Below, piece by piece: positions 1 to 8,735 of a stretch of 39,962 nucleotides of DNA. The number at the start of each line of letters is the position of its first letter. Positions within the stretch are counted from its first letter, which is position 1. The position numbers and the translations under genes are program-made. The notes below the pieces were generated by a model. The model searched no databases. It was given only the letters and a program-made list of their open reading frames with translations, and had not been told where the DNA came from. Source of the DNA: Bacteroidales bacterium (GTDB taxonomy: Bacteria > Bacteroidota > Bacteroidia > Bacteroidales > JAADJA01); assembly GCA_030596605.1 (NCBI GenBank), contig JAUVJI010000023.1, forward strand, positions 1 to 39,962, in the 5' to 3' direction.

Positions 1-1006
1 GATCCATTTGTGCAGCAAATACTTCCATCTGCCTGGCGTACAATTTCTTTTCTTCATCATTCAAAGATTCCCAGGCTGGCAATTCATCGATACGTTCTGA
101 TAAAATTGTGTTTTCTGGAGCAATCCCCAATTTGATTTGGTTTGCCAAAATTTGTTCACGAGCCTTGTCCCAACCCATATCAAATTTGCCTTTGTATTTA
201 GCAATGTATTCGTCTGGCGCATGATGTGGTGAGTGCATTGAACCGGAGGCCCAAAGCATCATAAATGGTAATTCTTTGTCGAGCGATTTGTGACCTGTAA
301 TCCAATCTATAGCTCTGTCTGCCAAATCCTTATCAAGGTGCTCCGTCTTTCTGTACTGTTCCGGGTGGTGATCGTCCCACATAACCGGTATAAACTGATG
401 CACATCTGCTGCCATGAAAGTATAAGCATGTGCAAATCCTTCATCACTTGGCCAGCGATCAAACGGCCCCACTTGAGACACTTCATACAATGGAGTATGA
501 TCCCATTTTCCTAATGCATAATTCACATATCCTTCCTCTTCTAAGTAGTTAGCCACAGATTTGGCTGACGGAGGAACGATTGCATTGTATCCAGGGAAAC
601 CCATAGCAGTCAATGCATGGCTTCCTAATCCAATCATATGGGGATTTCTTCCAGCCATTAAAGTAGCTCTTGATGGCGAACATAATGCCGTTGTGTGAAA
701 ATTATTATAGCGTAAGCCATTATCCGCCAGGTTATCAATATTTGGTGATTCAATAAGCCCACCGAAGCTTCCAACTTGTGCAAATCCAACGTCATCTAAA
801 AGAAAGATAATCACATTTGGAGCATCCTTGGGAGGCATTTTCTTTTTTGGCCACCATTCTTCTGATTCCTCATAAGTTTTTGCAATTTTTCCCTTAAATT
901 CAGGTTGAGATTCTTTTTTGGTTTCAGATTTTTCTTGAGACTCTTTGCATCCGTTAAGAAATACAAACATCATTCCTATTAAAAATAAATTCAGTGTTGT
1001 TTTCAT
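1..1006 (-). CDS. Sulfatase lipoprotein, N-terminal 335 residues (cut by the window edge)
   Basis: The reading frame is open from an ATG at 1006 to the left edge, so the C-terminus lies outside the window. Residues 1-20 form a lipoprotein signal ending FLNGC, so C20 is the likely lipidated cysteine. The sulfatase fold (PF00884) is shown by the metal-binding LLDD at 69-72 and by C-S-P-S-R at 109-113. In this family that cysteine is converted to formylglycine and attacks sulfate esters. GKWDHTP, about 55 residues further on, occupies the usual second signature, with Asp where many members have His. The long segment after it resembles AtsA-type arylsulfatases. The product should be anchored in the outer membrane or periplasm and act on sulfated organic or polysaccharide substrates. 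The substrate cannot be told from sequence, and no polysaccharide-utilisation genes adjoin it inside the window. Confidence 0.9.
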   Translation of the reverse strand, partial: MKTTLNLFLIGMMFVFLNGCKESQEKSETKKESQPEFKGKIAKTYEESEEWWPKKKMPPKDAPNVIIFLLDDVGFAQVGSFGGLIESPNIDNLADNGLRYNNFHTTALCSPSRATLMAGRNPHMIGLGSHALTAMGFPGYNAIVPPSAKSVANYLEEEGYVNYALGKWDHTPLYEVSQVGPFDRWPSDEGFAHAYTFMAADVHQFIPVMWDDHHPEQYRKTEHLDKDLADRAIDWITGHKSLDKELPFMMLWASGSMHSPHHAPDEYIAKYKGKFDMGWDKAREQILANQIKLGIAPENTILSERIDELPAWESLNDEEKKLYARQMEVFAAQMD

Positions 1007-1106
1007 TTTTTGGTTTCTTTAATTTATAGTTTACATTTTTGTTTCATTGCTTACAACTAAAGCATAGAGAACGCAAAATATTTAATCCTATTCTTTATCT
1101 ATAATG

Positions 1107-2438
1107 CTATTTTGATTTTTTAACCGGTTTATTAATTCCGGCAATTTCTTCCAGCATATCAGTTGTAAGTGATTTAGGCCTTTCCAGTGGATATCCCAGG
1201 GCTCTGTCCCAGATAATATTTGCAGCTATCCCAAGAGCCCGCCCTATGCCAAATAACACAGTATAAAAATCATATTCACGAATACCATAGTGCCATTGAA
1301 TCACTCCCGACTGGGCGTCAACGTTGGGCCACGGATTTTTAGCTTTTCCTTGTTCTTTAAGAATTGGAGGAACAACCTTATAAAGAATATCAACATATTT
1401 AAATATGGTATCTTCCTTTAAATGTTTCAAACTGAATTCCCGTTGTAATGTATACCTTGGGTCAGTTTTTCTGAGGACTGCATGACCAAAACCGGGTATT
1501 ACCTGTCCCCCATTTAAAGTTTCCCAAACATATTGTTTTATTTCATCTTCGGATGGGACAACTCCCTCGCCGCCCATTCTTTCAACCAATTCATGCAACC
1601 ACTGTAATACACCTTGTGCTGCCAATCCATGAAGTGGGCCCGCTAAACCATTGATCATGGCAGATATGGATAAATAAATATCTGATAAAGAGCTGGCAAC
1701 CAGGTGACCCGTGTGTGCACTCACATTACCACTCTCATGGTCACTATGAATAATGAAATGCAGCCGGGTAACATCATCGTAAGGTTTCTCTTTACCCATC
1801 ATGAATGCAAAATTTCCACCAAAGTCCAAATTTGGATTTGATTGGATACGATTTCCATCACGGTATAATTTGGCATAAATATACGTAGCTATTTCTGGAA
1901 GTTTTGCAAGCAGGTTTAAGGAATCTTCGTACATGGGATCCCAATAATCTTTTTTATTAAGTCCGGCATAATATTTTTTCGTAAAAAACGATTCACGGTG
2001 CATTGATAATACAGCCGTTGAAAATATGGTCATAGGATGACTGCAACAGGGGAATGCATCTATGACCTCATAAATGTACCTGGGTATGATCCTTCTTTTA
2101 CTGAACTCATCCACCACATCAGCCACCTCCTTGCCGGTTGGAATATCACCCGTTAAAAGCAGATAGAACAAACCTTCCACATAAGGCATTTCAGCACCTT
2201 TTGGTTTGGGAAGGAGTTCAAATACTTCTTTCAATGTATATCCCCTATACCTGATACCTTCGTTTGGATCAAGGTAAGAGATATCAGTAACCATGCTTTT
2301 CACCCCACGCATTCCGCCAATGGCCTGGGCTATTGTTACCTTATCAATTACAGTATCCCCATATTCTTTTACAAGTCTTTCAGTTCTGGGTCTGAATTCT
2401 TCTATTTTTTCAAATAATTTTTCTTTCAAAGTAGTCAT
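1107..2438 (-). CDS. gltA: Citrate synthase, mitochondrial/eukaryotic-like type
   Basis: This 443-residue enzyme condenses oxaloacetate with acetyl-CoA, the entry step of the TCA cycle. The catalytic triad is visible: H270 in GPLHGLA, H319 in PGFGHAVLRKTDPRY and D374 in NVDAQSG. These match pig H274, H320 and D375. The block HSDHESGNVSAHTGHLV (231-247) is typical of the mitochondrial-type enzyme rather than the hexameric NADH-regulated type of E. coli, and the length fits the eukaryotic-like class. It lies 23 bp downstream of icd on the same strand, so the two are probably co-transcribed as a citrate/isocitrate module. Aconitase is not in the window. No clear terminator is seen before the downstream sulfatase. 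Confidence 0.95.
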   Translation of the reverse strand: MTTLKEKLFEKIEEFRPRTERLVKEYGDTVIDKVTIAQAIGGMRGVKSMVTDISYLDPNEGIRYRGYTLKEVFELLPKPKGAEMPYVEGLFYLLLTGDIPTGKEVADVVDEFSKRRIIPRYIYEVIDAFPCCSHPMTIFSTAVLSMHRESFFTKKYYAGLNKKDYWDPMYEDSLNLLAKLPEIATYIYAKLYRDGNRIQSNPNLDFGGNFAFMMGKEKPYDDVTRLHFIIHSDHESGNVSAHTGHLVASSLSDIYLSISAMINGLAGPLHGLAAQGVLQWLHELVERMGGEGVVPSEDEIKQYVWETLNGGQVIPGFGHAVLRKTDPRYTLQREFSLKHLKEDTIFKYVDILYKVVPPILKEQGKAKNPWPNVDAQSGVIQWHYGIREYDFYTVLFGIGRALGIAANIIWDRALGYPLERPKSLTTDMLEEIAGINKPVKKSK

Positions 2439-2461
2439 AGCAATTTTTTTTTATTTATAAA

Positions 2462-3829
2462 CTACATGTTATCAATTATTGCACTTCCAAATTCGGAGCA
2501 TTTCAATAAAGTTGCTCCTTCCATCAGGCGATGGAAATCGTAAGTAACCTTTTTCTGGTTGACAGATTTCACCAAGCCATTCCAAATCAAATCATGGGCT
2601 TCAATCCATCCCATATATTTCAGCATCATGGCGCCGGAAAGAATAACCGAACCCGGGTTTACCTTATCAAGTCCGGCATATTTCGGTGCTGTACCATGGG
2701 TTGCTTCAAATATAGCATGGCCCGTAATATAATTGATATTTGCACCGGGCGCTATTCCTATCCCTCCTACTTGTGCAGCAAGCGCATCCGAAAGATAATC
2801 TCCATTTAAATTCATGGTCGCAATCACATCAAACTCTTTTGCTCTTGTGAGAACTTGTTGCAGGGTAATATCAGCTATGGAATCTTTGATCATCAGCTTA
2901 TCTTTCCATTTGCCGTTACCATGTGTTGATCCCAACTTTAAAGCATCTTCAACTTCAGCGCGAACCTCATGTTTTTGAGCATCTGTCATCATAGTATAGC
3001 CAGGCTCTACAAGTTTAGCATTCTCCTCTACACTCAAATCAGGATTGTTATCTTTGTTTCCAAAAATCCAGCTTTCACGTTCGGTCACAACCTTATCCCT
3101 GTATTCATTTTTTGCAATTTCATAACCCCAACTTTTAAAGGCTCCCTCAGTAAACTTCATGATATTGCCTTTATGCACGAGTGTTAATGATTTCCTTCCT
3201 TCTGAGATGGCATATTCAATAGCCGCTTTTACCAGTCTGTAACTACCTTCCTTAGATATTGGTTTTACTCCAATTCCGGATGTTTCAGGAAAACGGATAT
3301 TTTTAATACCCATTTCATTTTGAATGAAGTTGATCACCTTGCGAACCTCATCCGATCCCTCCATCCATTCAATACCGGCATAAATATCTTCAGTATTTTC
3401 CCTGAAAATAACCATATCAACATCACCGGGTTTTTTAACAGGAGAAGGCACTCCATCAACGTATTTTACAGGTCTGAGACAAACATATAAATCAAGTAAT
3501 TGCCTCAAGGCAACGTTTAATGATCGTATACCTCCACCGATGGGTGTGGTTAAAGGCCCTTTGATTCCAACCAAATATTCCTTAAAAGCCTCCACAGTCT
3601 CATTCGGAAGCCACTCTCCAAATTTATTAAACGAATTTTCACCGGCGTAAACTTCTTTCCATACAATACTGCGTTGTCCTGCATATGCTTTATCAACTGC
3701 GGCATCAAAAACTTTTTGGGATGCTTTCCAAATGTCGGGACCTGTCCCATCACCTTCAATAAAAGGGATAACCGGATTGTTGGGTACAATCAGCACTCCA
3801 CTTTCCATTCTGATTTTTTCTCCTGTCAT
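2462..3829 (-). CDS. icd: NADP-dependent isocitrate dehydrogenase
   Basis: This 455-residue enzyme oxidatively decarboxylates isocitrate to 2-oxoglutarate. It aligns by eye over its whole length with the E. coli-type enzyme, which is about 40 residues shorter. [13 protein letters not shown] carries S103, equivalent to E. coli S113, the substrate-binding and phospho-regulatory serine. HGTAPKYAG carries K383-Y384, and VTYDFHRLM carries Y430 and R434. These are the residues that read the 2'-phosphate of NADP in the E. coli enzyme, so NADP specificity is expected. No AceK-type kinase is nearby. The start at 3829 is an ATG; an in-frame ATG 7 codons later is also possible. It is the first gene of the icd-gltA pair. 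Confidence 0.95.
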   Translation of the reverse strand: MTGEKIRMESGVLIVPNNPVIPFIEGDGTGPDIWKASQKVFDAAVDKAYAGQRSIVWKEVYAGENSFNKFGEWLPNETVEAFKEYLVGIKGPLTTPIGGGIRSLNVALRQLLDLYVCLRPVKYVDGVPSPVKKPGDVDMVIFRENTEDIYAGIEWMEGSDEVRKVINFIQNEMGIKNIRFPETSGIGVKPISKEGSYRLVKAAIEYAISEGRKSLTLVHKGNIMKFTEGAFKSWGYEIAKNEYRDKVVTERESWIFGNKDNNPDLSVEENAKLVEPGYTMMTDAQKHEVRAEVEDALKLGSTHGNGKWKDKLMIKDSIADITLQQVLTRAKEFDVIATMNLNGDYLSDALAAQVGGIGIAPGANINYITGHAIFEATHGTAPKYAGLDKVNPGSVILSGAMMLKYMGWIEAHDLIWNGLVKSVNQKKVTYDFHRLMEGATLLKCSEFGSAIIDNM

Positions 3830-3891
3830 TATTTTTTTCCTATTTTATTTTAATAATTTAAATATCTATATATTTACGGATGGTAAAAATA

Positions 3892-3899
3892 CAAAACTA
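3892..3899 (-). promoter_or_regulatory. Candidate -7 element for icd-gltA
   Basis: On the minus strand TAGTTTTG matches the Bacteroidota TAnnTTTG element and would give a leader of about 58 nt before icd. No TTTG box sits at the preferred spacing, so support is modest. Confidence 0.35.
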
Positions 3900-4060
3900 A
3901 ATTCGAAATTTATAGCATCCTTATAAAATATTGCTTTTTTAGAATCAATTTTAAATAAGCTCCTATTGCGAAAAGTAATTTACTTTGATTTTTTGTAACG
4001 CAGCTTTAAGAGGAGCGTCTTATATATTGTTACATAATTATTTCAAACATTAAATGTTTG

Positions 4061-4068
4061 TATATTTG
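4061..4068 (+). promoter_or_regulatory. Candidate -7 element for the PspC/LiaF-like operon
   Basis: TATATTTG matches TAnnTTTG exactly. It ends only 8 nt before the ATG at 4077. Transcription starting at the usual distance would give an almost leaderless message. Only a degenerate TTTC lies upstream. Confidence 0.4.
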
Positions 4069-4076
4069 TAAAATAT

Positions 4077-4529
4077 ATGGAACAATCACGTTTATTCCGA
4101 AGCCACAAAAATTCTGTTATTGGAGGCGTATGCGGAGGCCTTGGAGATTATTTGAATACAGATCCGCTTGTATTCAGGATATTATTCGTAGTGGCTTTTT
4201 TAGTAGGAGGCTCTGGTTTTCTTGTTTATGTAATCTTATGGATTGTTATACCCCAGGAGGAAATACCTGTTATTAACGCTTCAAAAAATAATGATATGGA
4301 AAATGAAACTAAAACTGATGATATAAAAACTGATAGTATGGAAGAACAAAAAAAACCTCAAAAAAACGATGGCAACCTATGGGGCGGTTTAATCCTTATT
4401 ACTTTGGGAGCCATCTTCTTAATTGACAGATTTGTGCCACGAATCGATTTTGGAGATCTATGGCCATTAATTCTTATCGTAGTAGGAGTTATTTTAATTT
4501 CAAAAAATTACCAAAAGCCAAAAAACTAA
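4077..4529 (+). CDS. PspC-domain membrane protein with a C-terminal LiaI/LiaF-like TM pair
   Basis: This 150-residue protein begins with a PspC domain. Residues 5-62 run RLFRSHKNSVIGGVCGGLGDYL and then a hydrophobic helix ending in IPQEE. A charged, poorly conserved linker rich in Lys, Asp and Glu follows (about 65-95). A hairpin of two short helices at about 98-147 (GLILITLGAIFLIDRF and LWPLILIVVGVILI) is the DUF5668/LiaI-LiaF transmembrane pattern. PspC proteins sense or relay envelope stress, usually without enzymatic activity. The ATG at 4077 is the only start that keeps the whole PspC domain. The LiaF-like gene follows after 4 nt, so the two form an operon and probably one membrane complex. 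Confidence 0.85.
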   Translation: MEQSRLFRSHKNSVIGGVCGGLGDYLNTDPLVFRILFVVAFLVGGSGFLVYVILWIVIPQEEIPVINASKNNDMENETKTDDIKTDSMEEQKKPQKNDGNLWGGLILITLGAIFLIDRFVPRIDFGDLWPLILIVVGVILISKNYQKPKN

Positions 4530-4533
4530 TACA

Positions 4534-5484
4534 ATGAAAAAAGGTAATATTTTCTGGGGCGTAGTATTATTAACGCTTGGAGTTCTTATAGCATTAAGGA
4601 ATTTTGATATTTTTTTCTTTAGCTGGGGTTCTATCTTCCGGCTTTGGCCGTTGATATTTGTTTTCTGGGGAATTGCCATTTTGCCGGTAAAATCTTTCAT
4701 TAAACTGGTTTTAACAGTAGCTACAATTGCCCTGGCAATTATTATATTAGCGAAAGATCCAGGACCGCGTTATCACTGGTTTCAATGGTGGCCCGATAGG
4801 TATTCGTACGATTATGACAGGGATTATGACAAAGACTATGATCAAGACTACGAGGAATATACCTGGGAAGAACAGCATTTATCCGAATCCTATGATTCAA
4901 ATGTATTTACTGCAAAAATGAACATTGATGCAGTAGCAGGAAAATTCTATATTAAAAATACAACTTCAGAATTATTTGAATTTGACAGCGAGGGTGATGC
5001 CGGCCCATATAAAGTTAAAATCACACAGGGAGAAAATATTGCTACAGTTGACATTAAACATAAAAAGCGTTACTTCAGGGGAGGTGATATAAACAATGAT
5101 GTGTGGCTGGCATTAAATCCCGATCCTGTATGGAAACTTTATATTGATGTTGGAGCTGCTACACTGGAAATGGACTTAAGCCCTTTTAAAACTGAAAAAA
5201 TAGATATTGACGGCGGAGCAGCAAAAATAGAATTAAAATTAGGAAACAGGGCCAGTCTGGCAAATGTCAGCATTGATGCGGGTGCTTCTTCTATTGAGAT
5301 AAAGGTGCCCTTTGGATCGGCAGTGGAGCTGGAAACCAGTACTGTACTTTCTTCACGAAATATTAAAGGTTTTAATAAAATTAAAAGCGGGCTTTATCAA
5401 ACACCCAATTTCTCTGATTCTGTTAATCAGATTTTTATTGAAATTGATGCGGCTGTTTCAAGTGTGAAAGTAGAACGATACTAA
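4534..5484 (+). CDS. LiaF-like membrane protein with a repetitive beta-rich C-terminal domain
   Basis: This 316-residue protein starts with a DUF5668-type TM region (about 1-75, with WPLIFVFWGIAIL and a third hydrophobic stretch). A Tyr/Asp-rich linker follows at about 88-110 (repeated DYD-type triplets). Residues 130-316 form short beta repeats in which AAT, GGAAKIELKLG, AGASSIEIKVP and AAVSSVKVE recur, like the LiaF C-terminal/DUF4097-like solenoid. LiaF homologues in Firmicutes repress a LiaRS two-component system. Here no LiaRS pair is adjacent, so the partner is probably the PspC protein encoded just upstream. The exact role in this phylum is inferred. The acidic Tyr/Asp linker is unusually biased and may lie in the periplasm. 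Confidence 0.75.
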   Translation: MKKGNIFWGVVLLTLGVLIALRNFDIFFFSWGSIFRLWPLIFVFWGIAILPVKSFIKLVLTVATIALAIIILAKDPGPRYHWFQWWPDRYSYDYDRDYDKDYDQDYEEYTWEEQHLSESYDSNVFTAKMNIDAVAGKFYIKNTTSELFEFDSEGDAGPYKVKITQGENIATVDIKHKKRYFRGGDINNDVWLALNPDPVWKLYIDVGAATLEMDLSPFKTEKIDIDGGAAKIELKLGNRASLANVSIDAGASSIEIKVPFGSAVELETSTVLSSRNIKGFNKIKSGLYQTPNFSDSVNQIFIEIDAAVSSVKVERY

Positions 5485-5693
5485 TTCGATTGTCCAAGTG
5501 ACTCCTTTGGAAATTATTTTTGATTGCCGATTTAAGAATTTTTATTATCAGTAATTTCTACCGTTAACTTAAAATAGTTAACCGTAAACTGATTTTTACT
5601 GTTTGAAAACTCATAAAACCGAAATTCACGTAATTTTTTTTTCTTTCTTTGCTCTAACAAAAAATTAACTGGTTTTAAGATAAACGTTCTGGT

Positions 5694-8024
5694 ATGAAAT
5701 TTATAAAATATTCTCTCTCCATTTTATCCATTTTTTTTCTTGTGTTTTTTTTACCCGAAATATCCAATGCTCAAAAGGGTGTTATCAGAGGATTTGTATA
5801 TGAAAAAGAAACAGGTGAGCCGGTAATTTATACCAATGTTTACTTGTATAAAACATCTTATGGCGCTGCTACCGATATAAACGGATTTTTTTCAATTACC
5901 AAAATACCGATTGGAGACTATACTTTAATGGTAACATATTTGGGTTTCGACACCCTCAAAATGAATGTTACTGTAATGCAAGATCAAATTATTACTAAAA
6001 AGTTATACCTCGAAAAAGCATCCTATATGCTTGAACAGGTTCAGGTTACTGCTGACAGGGAGGAGGCAAGGACGGAGACAAGAACTTCTGTTATTAAAAT
6101 TACCCCGAAGCAAATTAAAAAATTACCTACCATTGGTGGAAAGGCCGACCTTGCTCAATACCTGCAGGTTCTTCCAGGAGTTGTATTTACCGGTGACCAG
6201 GGTGGTCAACTTTATATCAGGGGCGGCTCTCCGGTTCAAAACATGGTGCTGCTTGATGGTATGATCGTTTATAACCCGTTTCATTCAATCGGTTTATTTT
6301 CGGTTTTTGATACAGAAATCCTCAGAAATGTTGAGGTCTATACCGGTGGGTTCGGCGCTGAGTACGGTGGCAGGATATCCTCTGTTATGGATATCACAAC
6401 AAGGGATGGAAATAAATCAAGGTTTTCAGGTAAAGTTGGTGCCAGTACTTTTGGTGCAGACCTGATGATTGAAGGGCCAATTAAAAAACAAGATGAAAGT
6501 GGAGGAGGAAGCTCATCCTTTATTTTATCTGCAAAAAACTCATACCTCGAACAGAGCTCAAAAGTCTTTTATGAGTATATTGATGAAGACGGGCTTCCTT
6601 TCAATTATACTGATATTTATGGAAAGATATCAATAATGGGAGCCAATGGAAGCAAAGTCAACTTTTTTGGATTTAGCTATAATGACAGGGTTAATAACTA
6701 CAAAGCCCTTTCTGATTACCATTGGGAGTCATTCGGTGGTGGTTCCAATTTTTTGGTAATACCGGGCAATTCACCTGTTTTAATCGAAGGCCATTTTGCT
6801 TATTCACAATATAAAATCGCCCTTGAAGAAGAAACAACTCCCTTGCGAACCAGTTCAATTAATGGCTTTAATCTTGGTTTTGATTTTACATACTTCTTTG
6901 GCAAAGATGAATTCAAATGGGGTATTGAATTACTTGGATTTACCACAAATTTTGACATTACCAACTCTGTCGGGATTGGAATTCAGCAAAAAAACAATTC
7001 GACTGAATTGGGGGTATATTTTAAATACAAAAAAACCATTGGAAAAGTTCTTTTGGAACCTAGTTTCAGATTTCATTACTATTCCACAGGCGGCCTGTCA
7101 TACGAGCCTCGTTTAGCGTTTAAGTACAATGCCACTGATAACTTCAGGATAAAGTTTGCCGGAGGATTCTATTCCCAGGATTTGATCAGTGCGCATTCAC
7201 GCAAAGATATTGTGAATCTTTTCAACGGTTTCATTTCAGGAGCATCGAATGTGCCTGATGATTTTGACGGGGAAGAAATTACCAGCATTCTTCAAAAAGG
7301 TGAACATGCTATTTTAGGCTTTGAGTATGACCTGGCACGGCATATTATAGTAAACATTGAAGGGTATTATAAAAATTTCTCCCAGTTAACCAACATAAAT
7401 CCCAATAAATTATTGGATGATGATAAGTACCCTGGAGAATCCCAAATACTTACAAAAGATTTTATTCATGAAAAAGGGTACGCAACCGGAGCTGATTTTA
7501 CACTTAAATTCGACAAAAACAGGTTTTATTTATGGGTGGTATATTCATTGGGTTATGTTAAGCGTAAATATGAAGATATTGATGGAGTGGTAAAAGAATA
7601 TTACCCCCATTACGACAGAAGGCATAATGTCAATTTTGTGGCCACCTATGTTTTGGGTGATAAATATAACTGGGAGATCAATGCACGATGGAATTACGGT
7701 TCAGGATTTCCTTTTACACTAACAAAAGGATACTACCCCTTGGTAACTTTTACGGACGGTATTTATACAGATTACACCACAGCGCCTGAAGATTTGGGAA
7801 TTTTGTATGCTGATCTGAATACCGGACGATTACCGCCATATCACCGTTTAGACATTGGAGTAAACAAAACTTTTACACTTGGCAGATATACTAAATTAGA
7901 AGCCAATGCTAGTGTTACCAATGTTTACAATCGTGAAAATATTTTTTATGTCGACAGGGTTACAGGAGAGAGGGTTTACCAGTTACCGATTATGCCCAGT
8001 GTAGGTTTGACGTTTTCTTTCTGA
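5694..8024 (+). CDS. TonB-dependent outer-membrane receptor with N-terminal carboxypeptidase-like domain
   Basis: The protein has 776 residues. A signal peptide (1-26, ending SNA) precedes a carboxypeptidase-regulatory-like beta-sandwich (about 29-115, GVIRGFVYEKETGEPVIYTNV and DINGFFSI). A TonB plug follows at about 125-235 (LPGVVF..GGQLYIRGGSPVQNMVLLDG and GGFGAEYGGRISSVMDI). The remainder is a 22-strand-type barrel ending in an aromatic residue (LTFSF), as expected for BAM-dependent insertion. The receptor should take up or release a large substrate in a TonB-dependent way. There is no SusD-like lipoprotein next to it, so it is not a canonical SusCD pair, and the substrate is unknown. It stands alone, with 209 bp upstream and about 0.7 kb of non-coding sequence downstream. 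Confidence 0.9.
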   Translation: MKFIKYSLSILSIFFLVFFLPEISNAQKGVIRGFVYEKETGEPVIYTNVYLYKTSYGAATDINGFFSITKIPIGDYTLMVTYLGFDTLKMNVTVMQDQIITKKLYLEKASYMLEQVQVTADREEARTETRTSVIKITPKQIKKLPTIGGKADLAQYLQVLPGVVFTGDQGGQLYIRGGSPVQNMVLLDGMIVYNPFHSIGLFSVFDTEILRNVEVYTGGFGAEYGGRISSVMDITTRDGNKSRFSGKVGASTFGADLMIEGPIKKQDESGGGSSSFILSAKNSYLEQSSKVFYEYIDEDGLPFNYTDIYGKISIMGANGSKVNFFGFSYNDRVNNYKALSDYHWESFGGGSNFLVIPGNSPVLIEGHFAYSQYKIALEEETTPLRTSSINGFNLGFDFTYFFGKDEFKWGIELLGFTTNFDITNSVGIGIQQKNNSTELGVYFKYKKTIGKVLLEPSFRFHYYSTGGLSYEPRLAFKYNATDNFRIKFAGGFYSQDLISAHSRKDIVNLFNGFISGASNVPDDFDGEEITSILQKGEHAILGFEYDLARHIIVNIEGYYKNFSQLTNINPNKLLDDDKYPGESQILTKDFIHEKGYATGADFTLKFDKNRFYLWVVYSLGYVKRKYEDIDGVVKEYYPHYDRRHNVNFVATYVLGDKYNWEINARWNYGSGFPFTLTKGYYPLVTFTDGIYTDYTTAPEDLGILYADLNTGRLPPYHRLDIGVNKTFTLGRYTKLEANASVTNVYNRENIFYVDRVTGERVYQLPIMPSVGLTFSF

Positions 8025-8276
8025 TCTTCTTTTACTTTGATTATCTTTTTACTTACATAGTATTTTTAGCCACCAATATTTTAAGTTGATCAAGACAGGC
8101 TCTCTAAAGGAGAGTTATCAATGGTCGATAATTTATTCCGGGTTCCTGGTGGATTTCAGGATTTGGATGATTTTATTTCCTATTTAGGACATTGGATGAA
8201 GTTTTTAATTAAATAAATGGAGTGTAAAGGTAGGTAAATATTTGGTTGAATTAACTGAATGTATATTTTAATTAAC

Positions 8277-8396
8277 TAAATGTTAATATTAAGTAAATTA
8301 ATGTATATAAATATTTAATGGTTATATACTTGATAAAATTAAATGGATAGACATGTTTAATATATGCTAATTCTATTTAAATAAATGTTAATATTA
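8277..8396. repeat. 15-nt direct repeat separated by 105 bp
   Basis: TAAATGTTAATATTA occurs at 8277-8291 and again, identical, at 8382-8396, in AT-rich non-coding DNA. The 105-bp period is close to ten helical turns. In such AT-rich sequence chance cannot be excluded. Confidence 0.4.
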
Positions 8397-8435
8397 GATG
8401 GGTAAATGGGAGAGTATTCAAAAAACAGAAGACAG

Positions 8436-8463
8436 AAGATGGAAGTTTGAAGATAGAAGTTTG
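8436..8463. repeat. 14-nt purine-rich tandem repeat
   Basis: AAGATGGAAGTTTG (8436-8449) is followed immediately by AAGATAGAAGTTTG (8450-8463), with one mismatch. More GAAGACAGAAG-type sequence lies on the left and GGAAGTG on the right. Confidence 0.6.
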
Positions 8464-8699
8464 GGACTGGAAGTGAAAAATGAGAATTGGCAGTATGCAG
8501 TTGGTAAAAGTTGAAGACAGTAGTAAATTGTTTCAATTACTCATGGCAGAAAAAACTTAAAGTAAAATGTAGCTGATTATTGCTACAAATGTTATTTTTT
8601 GACCAGCTATCTTAGCAGGTTCATAATAATTTTTTTTAGGAGTGAAGTCATTTAGTTGATATTAATAATGAAAGTACACTCGACTTGGAAATTATTTGC

Positions 8700-8707
8700 T
8701 ATATTTG
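8700..8707 (+). promoter_or_regulatory. Candidate -7 element for the PKD/C25 operon
   Basis: TATATTTG is an exact TAnnTTTG match 28 nt before the ATG at 8736. It argues against the upstream in-frame TTG at 8685, which would lie 5' of the predicted transcript. Confidence 0.45.
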
Positions 8708-8735
8708 GGAATCAATAAATCTAAAACTACATGAT

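Larger units (their letters stand above)
8025..8735. other. Long AT-rich intergenic stretch with short repeats
   Basis: These 711 bp contain no convincing gene. I see a 5-bp CTCTC/GAGAG hairpin at about 8100-8115, a very AT-rich part (8215-8400) with a 15-nt direct repeat, a purine-rich tandem repeat (8436-8463), and a promoter-like element at 8700 for the downstream operon. A 31-codon ORF at 8121-8216 has no supporting features. Confidence 0.6.

Noticed and set aside
290-514. 74-codon ORF antisense to the sulfatase
   Set aside because: It lies wholly inside the sulfatase, which has clear catalytic motifs on the opposite strand.
8121-8216. 31-codon ORF in the long intergenic gap
   Set aside because: No promoter, signal or recognisable motif, and the length is expected by chance.
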